DNA of 64,000 nt from Pseudomonas fluorescens (GCF_900636825.1 NZ_LR134318.1:682001-746000); one strand, 5' to 3'; shown: positions 46,235 to 55,295, numbered from the stretch's first letter. Made by a program: numbers and translations. The notes: generated by a model from the letters alone, not told the origin.

Positions 46235-47485
46235 ATGCGCAAATGCTTTACGCCCCTGTTCAACGGCTTGTGCCGCGCCTCGCTGCTGAGCGTTGCCTCG
46301 ATCGGCACTGCCGTCGCTGCTGCCAGCAACTGCGCGGCGCTCGGTCCGTTGCCAGCGACACTGGAAGTCGGCGAAGGCTTGCAGCAGGCGCTGCAATCAC
46401 CCGTGCCGATCACCCGAGTGGCGGTGGGCGATCCGAAGATTGCCGATGTGCTTGTGACCGGTGATCAAGGCCTGTTGCTCACCGGCGTCGCGCCCGGCGC
46501 CACCACTTTGATGATCTGGAGCGCCTGCGCCAGCGCGCCCCGCCAGAGCATGGTGTTTGTGCAGGGCAAGGCCAGCGCGGCGATGACCGCCGTCGCGCTG
46601 CCGGCAACTGGCGACTTGAACCTGCCGTCGCAAGTGCAGACCGACATCCGTTTTGTCGAAGTCAGCCGTACCAAACTGAAAGAGGCGGGCACGTCGATCT
46701 ACGGCAAAGGCTCCAACAATTTCCTGTTCGGCGGGCCGGGCACGGTGCCAGGCACCGGCGTCAGGCCGGGTTCGGTGCCGATCATTGCGCCAGGCATTCC
46801 GTTGGCCAATGACATGTTCAATATTGTCTGGGGCGGTGGCAGCAGCAAATTCCTCGGCATCGTCAACGCGCTGGAAGGCAGCGGGTTTGCCTACACGCTG
46901 GCGCGGCCAAGCCTGGTGGCGCTGAGCGGGCAGAGCGCGAGCTTTCTTGCCGGCGGGGAAATTCCCATCCCGGTGCCGAGCGCCAACAGCAATAGCTATT
47001 CCATCGAATACAAGGAATTCGGCATCCGCCTGACCCTGACCCCGACGGTGGTCAGCAACGACCGTATCGCCCTCAAAGTCGCTCCGGAAGTCAGTGAGCT
47101 GGACTACAACAACGGCGTGACCATCGGCGGCACCACGGTGCCGGCGCTGACCATCCGCCGCACCGATACCAGCATCTCCCTGGCGGACGGTGAGAGCTTT
47201 GTCATCAGCGGTCTGATCAGCACTCGCAACGCGTCTGAAGTGAACAAGTTTCCCGGCCTCGGCGACATCCCGATCCTTGGCGCTTTTTTCCGCAACTCGT
47301 CGATCAATCGCGAAGAGCGCGAGTTGCTGATGATCGTCACGCCTCATCTGGTGCAGCCGCTGGCTGCCAATGCGCCGCTGCCTTCGCTGCCGGGAGAAAA
47401 ACTGCGTAACTACGACCCGAACTGGTATCGCCTGTATTTCCTCGAAAACGGCAACTTCGATAAACGCAGCGGGTTATCGCAATGA
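46235..47485 (+). CDS. rcpA: Outer-membrane secretin RcpA (CpaC)
   Basis: A 416-residue secretin with a signal peptide (about residues 1-30), an N-terminal BON/secretin-N region (ATLEVGEGLQQAL; VAVGDPKIADVLVTGDQGLL) and the secretin domain (QTDIRFVEVSRTKLKEAG; FAYTLARPSLVALSG; GGEIPIPVPS; ISLADGESFVISGLI). It forms the outer-membrane pore of the Flp pilus. Its stop overlaps tadZ as ATGA. Confidence 0.93.
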   Translation: MRKCFTPLFNGLCRASLLSVASIGTAVAAASNCAALGPLPATLEVGEGLQQALQSPVPITRVAVGDPKIADVLVTGDQGLLLTGVAPGATTLMIWSACASAPRQSMVFVQGKASAAMTAVALPATGDLNLPSQVQTDIRFVEVSRTKLKEAGTSIYGKGSNNFLFGGPGTVPGTGVRPGSVPIIAPGIPLANDMFNIVWGGGSSKFLGIVNALEGSGFAYTLARPSLVALSGQSASFLAGGEIPIPVPSANSNSYSIEYKEFGIRLTLTPTVVSNDRIALKVAPEVSELDYNNGVTIGGTTVPALTIRRTDTSISLADGESFVISGLISTRNASEVNKFPGLGDIPILGAFFRNSSINREERELLMIVTPHLVQPLAANAPLPSLPGEKLRNYDPNWYRLYFLENGNFDKRSGLSQ

Positions 47486-48675
47486 GCCAGAGCCAAAGCC
47501 TGAGTCAGACCTTTCTCGCCATTACCCGCAACGACACGGATCTTGAGTGGCTGCAAGGTGCGCTCGCGCCGCTCGGTCAGGTCGTCAGCGCCGGCGGCAG
47601 TCTCGACGAGTTGCTCGCACTGGTCGACGTGACGTTCGCCAGCCTGGTGTTCGTCGGGCTTGATCGCGATCATCTGGTCGCACAAAGCGCGCTGATCGAA
47701 GGGGTGCTGGAAGCCAAGCCGATGCTCGCCATCGTCGCCCTCGGTGACGGCATGGATAATCAGTTGGTGCTCAATGCGATGCGTGCCGGTGCGCGGGACT
47801 TCGTTGCCTACGGTTCGCGTTCCAGCGAAGTCGCCGGCCTGGTGCGACGCCTCAGCAAGCGTCTGCCACCCGTGCCGGCCAACACTCAGCTCGGCGGGTT
47901 GACCGTGCTCTACGGCGTGCAAAGCAACGCGGACGGCGCACTGCTCGCCAATCACATGGCGCTGGTGGTGCAGAAGAGCGGCCAGCAAACGCTGTTACTC
48001 GATCTGGGCCTGCCGCGTGGTGACAGTCTGGCGCTGCTGGGGCTCGAGAGTTCGTTCCATTTCGGCGATGCGTTGCGGCACATGCGCCGTCTCGATGCGA
48101 CGCTGATCGACAGTGCGTTCACCAGTGCCGAAGCCGGTCTGCGCATTCTCGCTTACGCCAGCGCCGACGAGCCGCTGGAGCGCACCAGTGCGGCCGAGTT
48201 GTATATGTTGCTCAGCGCTTTGCGCCAGCACTTCCAGCACATCGTGGTCAACCTGACCGGCCAGCCCGACAGCGAAGCGCTGCGCACTTTCGTCAGTCAT
48301 TGCGACAAGTTGCTGTGGTACACCGATCAAAACGTCCTCGACTGCCGACGCAACCTTGCGGTGCTTAATTTGTGGCGCGAAAAAGGCATGAAACTCGACC
48401 ATTGCCGGTTGCTGGTGGATCGCTATCTGCGCAGCGTCGCTCCAGATGCCGACACCCTTGGCAAGACCTTCGGGCTGGAAGTGATCGCGGTCCTCGCCTA
48501 CAGCCCGGAGATCCGTCTCAATGCGAAAAACCAGGGCGTGAGCCTGTTTGAACTGGCCCCGCGTGAAGCCGTCAGCCAGAGCCTGCGCACCCTCGGCGAA
48601 CGGCTGGCGAAACGCTCCGAAGGCCTGAGTAAACCCAAGGTCAGTTGGTTCGACCGTTTGCGAGGTGCGCCATGA
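47482..48675 (+). CDS. tadZ: Pilus localisation ATPase-like protein TadZ
   Basis: A 397-residue member of the TadZ/CpaE family (receiver-like N-terminal domain, then MinD-like ATPase fold). The ATPase P-loop is degenerate: the region reads LYGVQSNADGALLANHMALV with no lysine, so ATP hydrolysis is doubtful; some TadZ proteins are atypical in the same way. TadZ directs the assembly machine to a cell pole. It overlaps rcpA and tadA by four bases at both ends. Confidence 0.87.
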   Translation: MSQSQSLSQTFLAITRNDTDLEWLQGALAPLGQVVSAGGSLDELLALVDVTFASLVFVGLDRDHLVAQSALIEGVLEAKPMLAIVALGDGMDNQLVLNAMRAGARDFVAYGSRSSEVAGLVRRLSKRLPPVPANTQLGGLTVLYGVQSNADGALLANHMALVVQKSGQQTLLLDLGLPRGDSLALLGLESSFHFGDALRHMRRLDATLIDSAFTSAEAGLRILAYASADEPLERTSAAELYMLLSALRQHFQHIVVNLTGQPDSEALRTFVSHCDKLLWYTDQNVLDCRRNLAVLNLWREKGMKLDHCRLLVDRYLRSVAPDADTLGKTFGLEVIAVLAYSPEIRLNAKNQGVSLFELAPREAVSQSLRTLGERLAKRSEGLSKPKVSWFDRLRGAP

Positions 48676-49943
48676 CGGGCGAGCAACTGTTCGGCGGATC
48701 GCAGCGCCCCGTCGCTGGCAACACTGACCACGATGGCCTGAAACTGGTGCTGCACCGCTACATCATCGACGCCATCGAGGAATCGGGGAAAAACCTGCTG
48801 GAGGGTTCGCGGCAGGTGCTATCGCAGTTCGTCATCGACAAGGTCGCCGAATACATCGCACGCCTGCACCTGGCGATTTCCCGTTACGAGATGGAGCGCC
48901 TGGCCGAAGAAATCGTCGACGAGCTGACCGGTTTCGGCCCGCTGGAAGTGCTGCTGCGCGACAGCGCCATCACCGAAATTCTGGTCAACGGCCCGCACCG
49001 CGTATTCATTGAACGCGACGGCGTGCTGCACCTCAGCGACCTGCGTTTCATCGACGCCCATCACGTTGAGCGGGTAATGCAGCGCATTCTCGCGCCACTC
49101 GGGCGGCGTCTCGATGAATCGTCGCCGATGGTCGACGCGCGCCTCCCCGATGGCAGCCGCGTCAACGCGATTATCCCGCCGATCGCCCTCGACGGGCCGT
49201 GTCTGTCAATCCGCAAATTTCGCAAAGACATGCTCAAGAGCACCGATCTGATGGCGATGCAAACCATCGATCAGGCGATCTACGACTTCATCGAAGAGGC
49301 GGTCGGCAAGCGCTGCAACATTCTTATCAGCGGCGGCACCGGCACGGGTAAAACCACCTTGCTGCACATCCTCAGCCAGTTGATCAATCCCCACGAACGG
49401 CTGGTGACCATCGAAGACGTAGCCGAATTGCAGCTCGGCCATCCGCACGTGGTGCGTCTGGAAACCCGCCCGCCGAATGCCGAGGGCCATGGCGAAGTGA
49501 AAGCCAGCGATCTGATCCGCAACGCCCTGCGCATGCGCCCGGACCGAATCATCCTCGGCGAGATTCGCGGCGTCGAAGTGGTCGACGTGCTCACGGCGAT
49601 GAACACCGGGCACGACGGTTCGATGAGCACCGTGCATGCCAACAATGCCCAGGACGCCTTGCTGCGTCTGGAAACCCTGGTGGGCCTGACCGGGCGTGCC
49701 ATCGCCGAGCGCACCCTGCGGCAGATGATTTGCGCCGCGCTCGATGTGATCGTTCAACTGACTCGCATGCCGGACGGCCGGCGCTGCGTCAGCGAAGTGG
49801 TGGAAGTGGTCGGCGTGCGCGATGACGTCTATGTCACCAACACGCTGTTCCGTCTCGATCGTCGCACCGGTGTGGGCTTCGTGCGCGAGGCGGTCAACCC
49901 GGCTGGCGACAAGTTGCGCCGCGAATCGACGCTGGCGTACTGA
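48672..49943 (+). CDS. tadA: Pilus assembly ATPase TadA (CpaF)
   Basis: A 423-residue secretion ATPase of the CpaF family. Walker A (ISGGTGTGKTTLLH), Asp box (LVTIEDVAELQL) and Walker B region (RMRPDRIILGEIRG, HDGSMSTVHANNA) are all present. It powers assembly of Flp pili. ATG 48672 lies in the tadZ stop. Confidence 0.95.
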   Translation: MTGEQLFGGSQRPVAGNTDHDGLKLVLHRYIIDAIEESGKNLLEGSRQVLSQFVIDKVAEYIARLHLAISRYEMERLAEEIVDELTGFGPLEVLLRDSAITEILVNGPHRVFIERDGVLHLSDLRFIDAHHVERVMQRILAPLGRRLDESSPMVDARLPDGSRVNAIIPPIALDGPCLSIRKFRKDMLKSTDLMAMQTIDQAIYDFIEEAVGKRCNILISGGTGTGKTTLLHILSQLINPHERLVTIEDVAELQLGHPHVVRLETRPPNAEGHGEVKASDLIRNALRMRPDRIILGEIRGVEVVDVLTAMNTGHDGSMSTVHANNAQDALLRLETLVGLTGRAIAERTLRQMICAALDVIVQLTRMPDGRRCVSEVVEVVGVRDDVYVTNTLFRLDRRTGVGFVREAVNPAGDKLRRESTLAY

Positions 49944-49954
49944 GGGCCGACGGC

Positions 49955-50839
49955 ATGCTCAAACCGGCGTTGCTGATCATGCTTAGCCTGGCGTTACTGG
50001 GGCTGTCGTTGCGTCTGTTCTACAGCGGCTGGCGTCAGGGTGGCAACGCGCGGGTACTGGATCGGTTGAATCAGGGGCAACCGCAAATGACCGCGCAGAC
50101 ACTGCGCTGGGCGGGGCTCGAACGCGCGTTTCTGCGTGCCGGACTGGGCCGCCCGACGGAGCGCATCGGCCTGTGGTTGCTGGCGTGGGTCTTCGCGATG
50201 TTCATCGGTTTCGCCGTCGCCGGGTGGCTCGGTTTGCTGGTGTTGTGCGTGGTGCCACCGCTGGCCCTGCGCGGGTATGTCAGCTGGCGCTATCAACGTC
50301 GGCTGCGGCGCATGATCGAACAACTGCCGCAGTTGCTTGATCACACCGTGCGCAGCCTCAAATCCGGGCGCACGCTGGCCGATGCCGTGCTCGGTGGGAT
50401 CGAGGCCAGTGATTATCCGCTCAAGGACGCCATGGGCCGGGTCCAGCGCAATGTGCAACTGGGCGTAAGTCTGCCCGATGCGGTATCGGACATGGCTGAG
50501 CTTTACGAGCGCGAAGAGTTTCGCCTGTTCGCCCTCGGCCTCAAGGTCAATCATCGTTACGGCGGTAATGCCAGCGAGCTGCTGGAGAACCTGATCAGGA
50601 TGATCCGCGAGCGCGATCAGGGCGCACGCCAGTTGCGCGCGATGACCGGCGAAACCCGCCTCACTGCGTGGGTGCTGGGCCTGCTGCCGATCACCATGGC
50701 CGGGTATTTCCTCATAGCCAATCCGATTTATCTGGTCGCCATGTGGCACGACCCCTCCGGGCAGCGAATGCTCGCCACCGCGTTCGCCATGCAAGCGATC
50801 GGCAGTCTTTTACTCTGGCGGATGTTGCGCAGCCTATGA
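49955..50839 (+). CDS. tadB: Pilus inner-membrane platform protein TadB
   Basis: A 294-residue member of the type II secretion F/TadB family with about four membrane helices (near 5-22, 70-110, and two at the C-terminus, YFLIANPIYLVAMW) and the cytoplasmic segment LPQLLDHTVRSLKSGRTLAD. With TadC it forms the inner-membrane platform. TadC starts inside its stop. Confidence 0.92.
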   Translation: MLKPALLIMLSLALLGLSLRLFYSGWRQGGNARVLDRLNQGQPQMTAQTLRWAGLERAFLRAGLGRPTERIGLWLLAWVFAMFIGFAVAGWLGLLVLCVVPPLALRGYVSWRYQRRLRRMIEQLPQLLDHTVRSLKSGRTLADAVLGGIEASDYPLKDAMGRVQRNVQLGVSLPDAVSDMAELYEREEFRLFALGLKVNHRYGGNASELLENLIRMIRERDQGARQLRAMTGETRLTAWVLGLLPITMAGYFLIANPIYLVAMWHDPSGQRMLATAFAMQAIGSLLLWRMLRSL

Positions 50840-51726
50840 CGACGCCATTGATGATCAGTGCCTTGCTGCTGCTCGGCGCGAGCCTGTTGTTGCTGCTCAG
50901 CCTTGCGCAACAGCGCCGTCGCGTCCGGCAGATCAGCCGCCGACTGGAAGGCGACCTGCTGCGGCAGAATCGCTTCGGCAATCTGCTGCAAGTGCTCGGC
51001 GACAGCCGCATCGGCCAGCGCAGCGTCAAACTCGACAACGAGACCCAGACCTTGCTCAACCGTCTCGGCTGGCGCAGCGTCCGTCAGCGTTCACTTTTCG
51101 CGGCCTGTCAGATCGGCTCGCCGTTATTGCTGCTGGCGCTGACCGTGCTGCTGCAATCGGTATTTTTCCCTGGTGTGGAAAAACCATGGATCGCGCCGCT
51201 GTTCGCCCTAGGCGTCGGCTATTTGTTGCCCAAGCGGCTGCTGGTGATCGCCGTCACTCGTCGTCGAAAACAATTGGCCAATGAGATCGGAACCTTCATT
51301 CCGCTGCTGCGCATCCTCTTCGAATCCGGCATGGCCGTGGAGCAGGCGCTGCGCGTGCTGAGCCATGAGGGCCGGGCTCTGCTGCCGGTGCTGACGCAGG
51401 AACTGCGGCTGGTATTGGGCCGTGTTGATTCCGGCCTTGAACTGGGTGAAGAACTGAACAAAGCCACGCAATTACTGGCGGTCGACGAATTCACCGACAC
51501 CTGTGTGATCCTGCAGCAACTGCTCTATCAGGGCGGCGGCGCGATGAAGTCGCTGCTGGCGCTCAAGCAACTGCTCGACGACCGGCGCCTGACCCGCCTG
51601 CAGGAATACATCTCGAAAATGTCTGCAAAAATGTCCGTCGTGATGATGCTGTTTCTCTTCCCGGCGTTGTTGATTGTCTTGGCCGGCCCGGGTTTCACTG
51701 CCCTGGCGAAGGCCTTGGGTGCTTGA
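50836..51726 (+). CDS. tadC: Pilus inner-membrane platform protein TadC
   Basis: A 296-residue protein of the same T2SSF family, with an N-terminal helix (MISALLLLGASLLLLLSLAQ) and further membrane segments near 95-125 and 265-290. Typical FIPLLRILFESGMAVEQALR segment. ATG 50836 overlaps the tadB stop; the longer frame from 50668 is shadow sequence in tadB. Confidence 0.92.
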   Translation: MTTPLMISALLLLGASLLLLLSLAQQRRRVRQISRRLEGDLLRQNRFGNLLQVLGDSRIGQRSVKLDNETQTLLNRLGWRSVRQRSLFAACQIGSPLLLLALTVLLQSVFFPGVEKPWIAPLFALGVGYLLPKRLLVIAVTRRRKQLANEIGTFIPLLRILFESGMAVEQALRVLSHEGRALLPVLTQELRLVLGRVDSGLELGEELNKATQLLAVDEFTDTCVILQQLLYQGGGAMKSLLALKQLLDDRRLTRLQEYISKMSAKMSVVMMLFLFPALLIVLAGPGFTALAKALGA

Positions 51727-51736
51727 AGGAGTGGTG

Positions 51737-52426
51737 ATGAAAGCAATGATTGCAGGCGTGTGTTTGTTGATGCTTGGTGGTTGCGCCAACACCGGGCAAA
51801 ACCCCTGGCAAGCGCTGACCAGTAACGCCAGTTGCGCGAAGCTGAGTTCCGACCAACAGCTGTCCCTGAACCTGGCCGATGACATGGCCAACGATGGCAA
51901 GCTGCACGCCAGCCTGGCCAATCTGCAAAGCCTGCCGGACAACATAGCCGACGTGCGTTTGCGTAAAGCCAAGGTGTATCGCCTGCTCGGTCGCAGCGAG
52001 GCGGAGCCGCTGTATCGCAGTCTGCTCGGTTCCTGCCTGGCGGCCGAGGCCGAACATGGTTTGGGACAATTGGCTGCGGCCAGATCCGACTTCGGCCAGG
52101 CGCAGGCACATCTGCAACGTGCCGCACGCCTGGCGCCGACTGACGAAAAAATCCGCAATGACCTTGGCGTGGTTTACCTCAATCAACTGCGCCTCGAAGA
52201 CGCCCGGTTCGAGTTTCTGACCGCGATGGAGCTCAAGCAGAACGACCAATTGGCGGCGCAAAATCTGGTGACATTGCTGTTGTATCAGGACGACTGGAAC
52301 CGTGCTGCCGAACTGGTCAGTCGCCTGGGCCTGAGTCCGGCGCAATTCAGCGAAGCGCAAGGCCGCGCGGAAAAACTCAAGCTGCCAAACCGCTCCACTG
52401 TCGCCGTCACGGCATTGCTCAAATAA
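51737..52426 (+). CDS. tadD: TPR lipoprotein TadD
   Basis: A 229-residue lipoprotein (GVCLLMLGGCAN) with tetratricopeptide repeats (AARSDFGQAQAHLQRAARLA; DLGVVYLNQLRLEDARFEFL). It helps RcpA assembly or stability in other species. SD AAGGAG precedes ATG 51737; the longer frame runs from tadC and is not used. Confidence 0.9.
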   Translation: MKAMIAGVCLLMLGGCANTGQNPWQALTSNASCAKLSSDQQLSLNLADDMANDGKLHASLANLQSLPDNIADVRLRKAKVYRLLGRSEAEPLYRSLLGSCLAAEAEHGLGQLAAARSDFGQAQAHLQRAARLAPTDEKIRNDLGVVYLNQLRLEDARFEFLTAMELKQNDQLAAQNLVTLLLYQDDWNRAAELVSRLGLSPAQFSEAQGRAEKLKLPNRSTVAVTALLK

Positions 52427-52438
52427 AGGAGACCTGCG

Positions 52439-52711
52439 ATGAAAGCCGCGATTTTTTGCCTTGGCCTGCTGGCCTTGCCGCTGAGCAGCCACGCCATCGA
52501 CGCCGGCCCGGCCTCTGCCCAGCAACAGGAAACCGAAGGCTGGCTGCTGCTGCAAAGCCGCAACAAGGTGGCTTCGCCGACCGTGCAGACTCAAACCCCG
52601 GCCGAACGCGAACTGACCATGCAGCGCTGGCTGAAAAGCTACGAGCATGAGATTCCGCAATTCTTCGACCAGGACGAAGGCGGGGAAATAGACAGTGGAT
52701 CCGGGGGCTGA
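52439..52711 (+). CDS. DUF3613 protein, last gene of the tad operon
   Basis: A 90-residue exported protein with a signal peptide (AAIFCLGLLALPLSSHA) and the DUF3613 core (EGWLLLQSRNKVASP, then ERELTMQRWLKSYEHEIPQF). A gene of this family (PA4298) is also present in the P. aeruginosa tad locus. Function unknown. Its last codons (EIDSGSGG) coincide with the start of the repeat unit described at 52685. Confidence 0.87.
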   Translation: MKAAIFCLGLLALPLSSHAIDAGPASAQQQETEGWLLLQSRNKVASPTVQTQTPAERELTMQRWLKSYEHEIPQFFDQDEGGEIDSGSGG

Positions 52712-52741
52712 TGTGAACATCGCCAGCAAATAAAATCCGCC

Positions 52742-52830
52742 CCTGTAGGAGCTGCCGAAGGCTGCGATCTTTTGATGTTGTTTTTCAAAAGCAAAATCAA
52801 AAGATCGCAGCCTGCGGCAGCTCCTACAGG
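52742..52830. repeat. REP doublet A of the array
   Basis: Inverted CTGTAGGAGCTGCCGAAGGC and GCCTGCGGCAGCTCCTACAG halves with GATCTTTTGAT arms. First REP downstream of the DUF3613 stop. Confidence 0.92.
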
Positions 52831-52833
52831 GGA

Positions 52834-52895
52834 TTAGAGTTGGTAGCTGAAACTGATGCTGTAGCGGGACCGGCGGTTGAAGATATTGAGGGCTT
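52834..52895 (-). pseudogene. tpsB tail copy A
   Basis: On the minus strand codons for EALNIFNRR and YSISFSYQL followed by TAA, matching the true tpsB end with a few changes. It is preceded by the DUF3613-tail sequence of the next unit, so nothing else of tpsB is present. Confidence 0.85.
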
Positions 52896-52963
52896 CAGAA
52901 TAGACAGTGGATCGCGGGGCTGATTTATTCCCGATTGACCGCGCAACATCGCCCGCAAACGAC

Positions 52964-53051
52964 CCTGTAGGAGCTGCCGAAGGCTGCGATCTTTTGATCT
53001 TGATTTTAAAAAACAACATCAAAAGATCGCAGCCTGCGGCAGCTCCTACAG
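52964..53051. repeat. REP doublet B of the array
   Basis: Same unit; right end CAGCTCCTACAGTGGG, one base longer than in A. Confidence 0.92.
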
Positions 53052-53054
53052 TGG

Positions 53055-53118
53055 GATTAGAGTTGGTAGCTGAAACTGATGCTGTAGCGAGTCCGGGGGT
53101 TGAAGGTATTGAGGGCTT
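53055..53118 (-). pseudogene. tpsB tail copy B
   Basis: Encodes EALNTFNPR and YSISFSYQL plus TAA on the minus strand; one Arg codon is Pro here. It joins the third DUF3613-tail copy (TAGACAGTGGGTCGCGGGG). Confidence 0.85.
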
Positions 53119-53177
53119 CAAAATAGACAGTGGGTCGCGGGGTTGATTTATTCCCGATTGATCACGTAAAAATCGAT

Positions 53178-53267
53178 CCTGTAGGAGCTGCCGAAGGCTG
53201 CGATCTTTTGATCTTGTTTTTTAAAAGCAAAATCAAAAGATCGCAGCCTGCGGCAGCTCCTACAGGG
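53178..53267. repeat. REP doublet C of the array
   Basis: Same inverted unit with GATCTTTTGATC arms and a T-rich loop. Confidence 0.92.
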
Positions 53268-53268
53268 G

Positions 53269-53333
53269 ATTAGGGTTGGTAGCTGAAGCTGATGCTGTGG
53301 CGAGTCCGGAGGTTGAAGGTATTGAGGGCTTCA
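53269..53333 (-). pseudogene. tpsB tail copy C
   Basis: Encodes EALNTFNLR, then ISFSYQP and TAA; the terminal Leu codon has become Pro. It is followed by the fourth DUF3613-tail copy (AGGCGGTGAGTCGCGGGG). Confidence 0.85.
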
Positions 53334-53401
53334 GAATAGGCGGTGAGTCGCGGGGCTGATTTATTCCCTGATTGACCGCGTAAATATCGCGAGCAAACGC
53401 C

Positions 53402-53490
53402 CCTGTAGGAGCTGCCGAAGGCTGCGATCTTTTGATCTTGATCTTAAAAAATAACATCAAAAGATCGCGGCCTTCGGCAGCTCCTACAGG
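53402..53490. repeat. REP doublet D, abutting tpsB
   Basis: Last doublet of the array; it ends three bases before the complement of the tpsB stop codon at 53494-53496, so the transcript of tpsB runs straight into it. Confidence 0.92.
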
Positions 53491-53493
53491 GGA

Positions 53494-55164
53494 TTAGAGT
53501 TGGTAGCTGAAACTGATGCTGTAGCGAGTCCGGCGGTTGAAGGTATCGAGGGCTTCATCGGACATTGCCTTGGCCGCCTCCAGCGCGATGTTGTAGTACC
53601 TGGCATCGCCAAAGCGTAGGCCGATCGCGGCTGATGACAGGTTGTTGGCCTGCACCGGCAGTTGATTGAACCAGCTGCGCGAACGGTCCAGTACGAAGTA
53701 CGGTTGCAGGATGCGCACCCAATTGCCATCGCGGTTGTAGCTATAGTTGAATTCGTACGCCACGCCCCAGCCCTTGTCGCCGGATGCTTGATCGTCGGGA
53801 TAACCGCGACCGAAATTCTGCCCGCCAAACACCGCGCGTTCACTATCGGGCAGGCTGTCGTCGCTCCAGTAGAGCGCGGCGGACAACACGCCTTGCCAGT
53901 TATCGAGGAACTTGTTGCTCTGCACGCCGGACAGGCGCGCGCGGAAGAAGTCCAGATCGATGGCGCTGTTGTTGGATTCCGCGCCCATGCTGTCCATGCC
54001 CTGGTACACGCCACCGCTGATGATGCGCAGCTGTCGGGCATCCGCTTTGCGCCAGTCGCTTTCGAAGGCCAGGGCGCGGATGTCGGTGCGCTCTTCGACG
54101 CTCAAGGGATAGCCAACGACTTTGTAGCGAGTCTTGTCATTGACCGCGTACAGGCGAGAGCCGGCGGTGAGCAATTCATTGGAAGCAGCAATCAGTGGCA
54201 GGGTGAAGCCGATCGAATAGCGGTCGTTCTCGCGATGGGGTTTCAGTTCCAGGCCATTGTCGAGCACGATGCTGGTGCCCGGGTCGGCGCGATAGCGCGA
54301 AGCCGACAGCGCCAGTTGTGCGCCTTCAGCGTTGAGAAACTGGTTGTAGTCGAGGCGATAGTAATGCTCGTGGTCATCGCCCGGCGGGAACAGCCCGCTG
54401 AGCGAAAGTTGCTCGCCCATTGCCGTTTGCGAATTGCTGCTGACCCCGAGCAGCGCCTGCGGGCCGTTGCGGTTGTCTTCGGTGGTGCTCAGCGTGCTGG
54501 TGAACGGTTTGCGGCTGGCCTGGGCCACCAGCGTCGTTGCGCCGTCGGTAGTGCCCGGCGGCGGCACCTGGGCCTGAATGGTCACGCCGGGAATCCGGCT
54601 CATCAAGGTGGTGTAGCGTTCGAAGGTCTTGCGCGTCAACGGACGCTCCGCCTGGATCTTCGCGGCCATTTCATCAATCAGCTTTTTGACGCGGCCGATA
54701 TCGCCCTGCATTTGCACGTCGCGCACGTAACCTTCCACCAGCACCACTCGCGCCACGCCGTCTTCAAAGTTCTGCTGCGGCAGGAACGCGTAGGACAGCA
54801 GATAACCGTCCTGCTGATAGCGACGGGTGATGTTGCGCGTGGCTTCGATCAGGTCGGCGAGACTGGTTTCACGGCCAATCAACGGTTTGAAATTGTCGGC
54901 CAGTTCGTTGAGCGGATAGATCGTGCCGCCTTCGATCTGCACGGTTTTCAGGTTGACTCTGGTGCTCATCATCAACGGCTGCGCAGCAGTCGCGCCGGCC
55001 TCAGGGACCTGCACCGGCGCCGCACTCGGACGATAGGCATCGGCCGGCAGGTTTGGCACGGGCAGGTTGCGGATGGTTTCGTTGCTGTTGAGAAAACTGG
55101 GCAGGGTGTCGGCGAGGGCAGTGGAACTGAGACTGAGGAACAGCAAAGACGCCAGAACGCGCAT
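53494..55164 (-). CDS. Two-partner secretion transporter (TpsB, ShlB/FhaC family)
   Basis: A 556-residue outer-membrane protein: signal peptide (MRVLASLLFLSLSSTALA), POTRA domain about residues 70-145 (VNLKTVQIEGGTIYPLNELA; RRYQQDGYLLSYAFLP), and a 16-stranded barrel whose conserved loop-6 motif is GRGYPD. It ends in FSYQL. The family exports one TpsA partner. The upstream gene is a repetitive lipoprotein (55296), not a normal TpsA. ATG 55164 has GGAG six bases upstream; the frame open to 55251 is not needed. The 3' end abuts the REP array, and a terminator lies between it and the lipoprotein gene. Confidence 0.88.
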   Translation of the reverse strand: MRVLASLLFLSLSSTALADTLPSFLNSNETIRNLPVPNLPADAYRPSAAPVQVPEAGATAAQPLMMSTRVNLKTVQIEGGTIYPLNELADNFKPLIGRETSLADLIEATRNITRRYQQDGYLLSYAFLPQQNFEDGVARVVLVEGYVRDVQMQGDIGRVKKLIDEMAAKIQAERPLTRKTFERYTTLMSRIPGVTIQAQVPPPGTTDGATTLVAQASRKPFTSTLSTTEDNRNGPQALLGVSSNSQTAMGEQLSLSGLFPPGDDHEHYYRLDYNQFLNAEGAQLALSASRYRADPGTSIVLDNGLELKPHRENDRYSIGFTLPLIAASNELLTAGSRLYAVNDKTRYKVVGYPLSVEERTDIRALAFESDWRKADARQLRIISGGVYQGMDSMGAESNNSAIDLDFFRARLSGVQSNKFLDNWQGVLSAALYWSDDSLPDSERAVFGGQNFGRGYPDDQASGDKGWGVAYEFNYSYNRDGNWVRILQPYFVLDRSRSWFNQLPVQANNLSSAAIGLRFGDARYYNIALEAAKAMSDEALDTFNRRTRYSISFSYQL

Positions 55165-55208
55165 AGGACACTCCATGGTCAGATGACAGCCGATGGCCGT
55201 TTTTCCTA

Positions 55209-55242
55209 AGAAAAAAGCGGAAGACTCGTAGGAATCTTCCGC
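55209..55242 (-). terminator. Terminator between the repetitive lipoprotein and tpsB
   Basis: On the minus strand GCGGAAGA, a ten-base loop, TCTTCCGC, then TTTTTT. It lies 53 bases after the lipoprotein stop and 45 bases before the tpsB ATG, so tpsB depends on readthrough or on a promoter in the last 45 bases. Confidence 0.85.
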
Positions 55243-55295
55243 CTCAACCAAGCGTAGGCGCTGTAGGTAAGGCCGTCGAATCGGCCAGGTGCAAT

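Larger units (their letters stand above)
52685..53493. repeat. Tandem array of composite REP/gene-tail units
   Basis: Between two convergent genes (DUF3613 and tpsB) lie four REP doublets 213-225 bases apart. Each interval has the same order: the reverse complement of the last 15-20 codons of tpsB, a junction (CTTCAGAATAGACAGTGG), the last bases of the DUF3613 gene (ATAGACAGTGGATC...GGGGCTGAT) and its downstream spacer, then the next REP. The array is thus a tandem duplication of the whole intergenic piece plus the 3' ends of both genes. The tail copies carry point changes. No CRISPR-like spacing is present. Confidence 0.88.

Noticed and set aside
52685..53493. Possible CRISPR array because of regular repeats
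   Set aside because: Repeat spacing is over 200 bases, repeats are inverted REP doublets, and the intervals are copies of gene ends; no cas genes are nearby.
53662..55209. 515-codon plus-strand frame opposite tpsB
   Set aside because: Antisense shadow of tpsB; the His/Ala/Val-rich translation is typical of such shadows.
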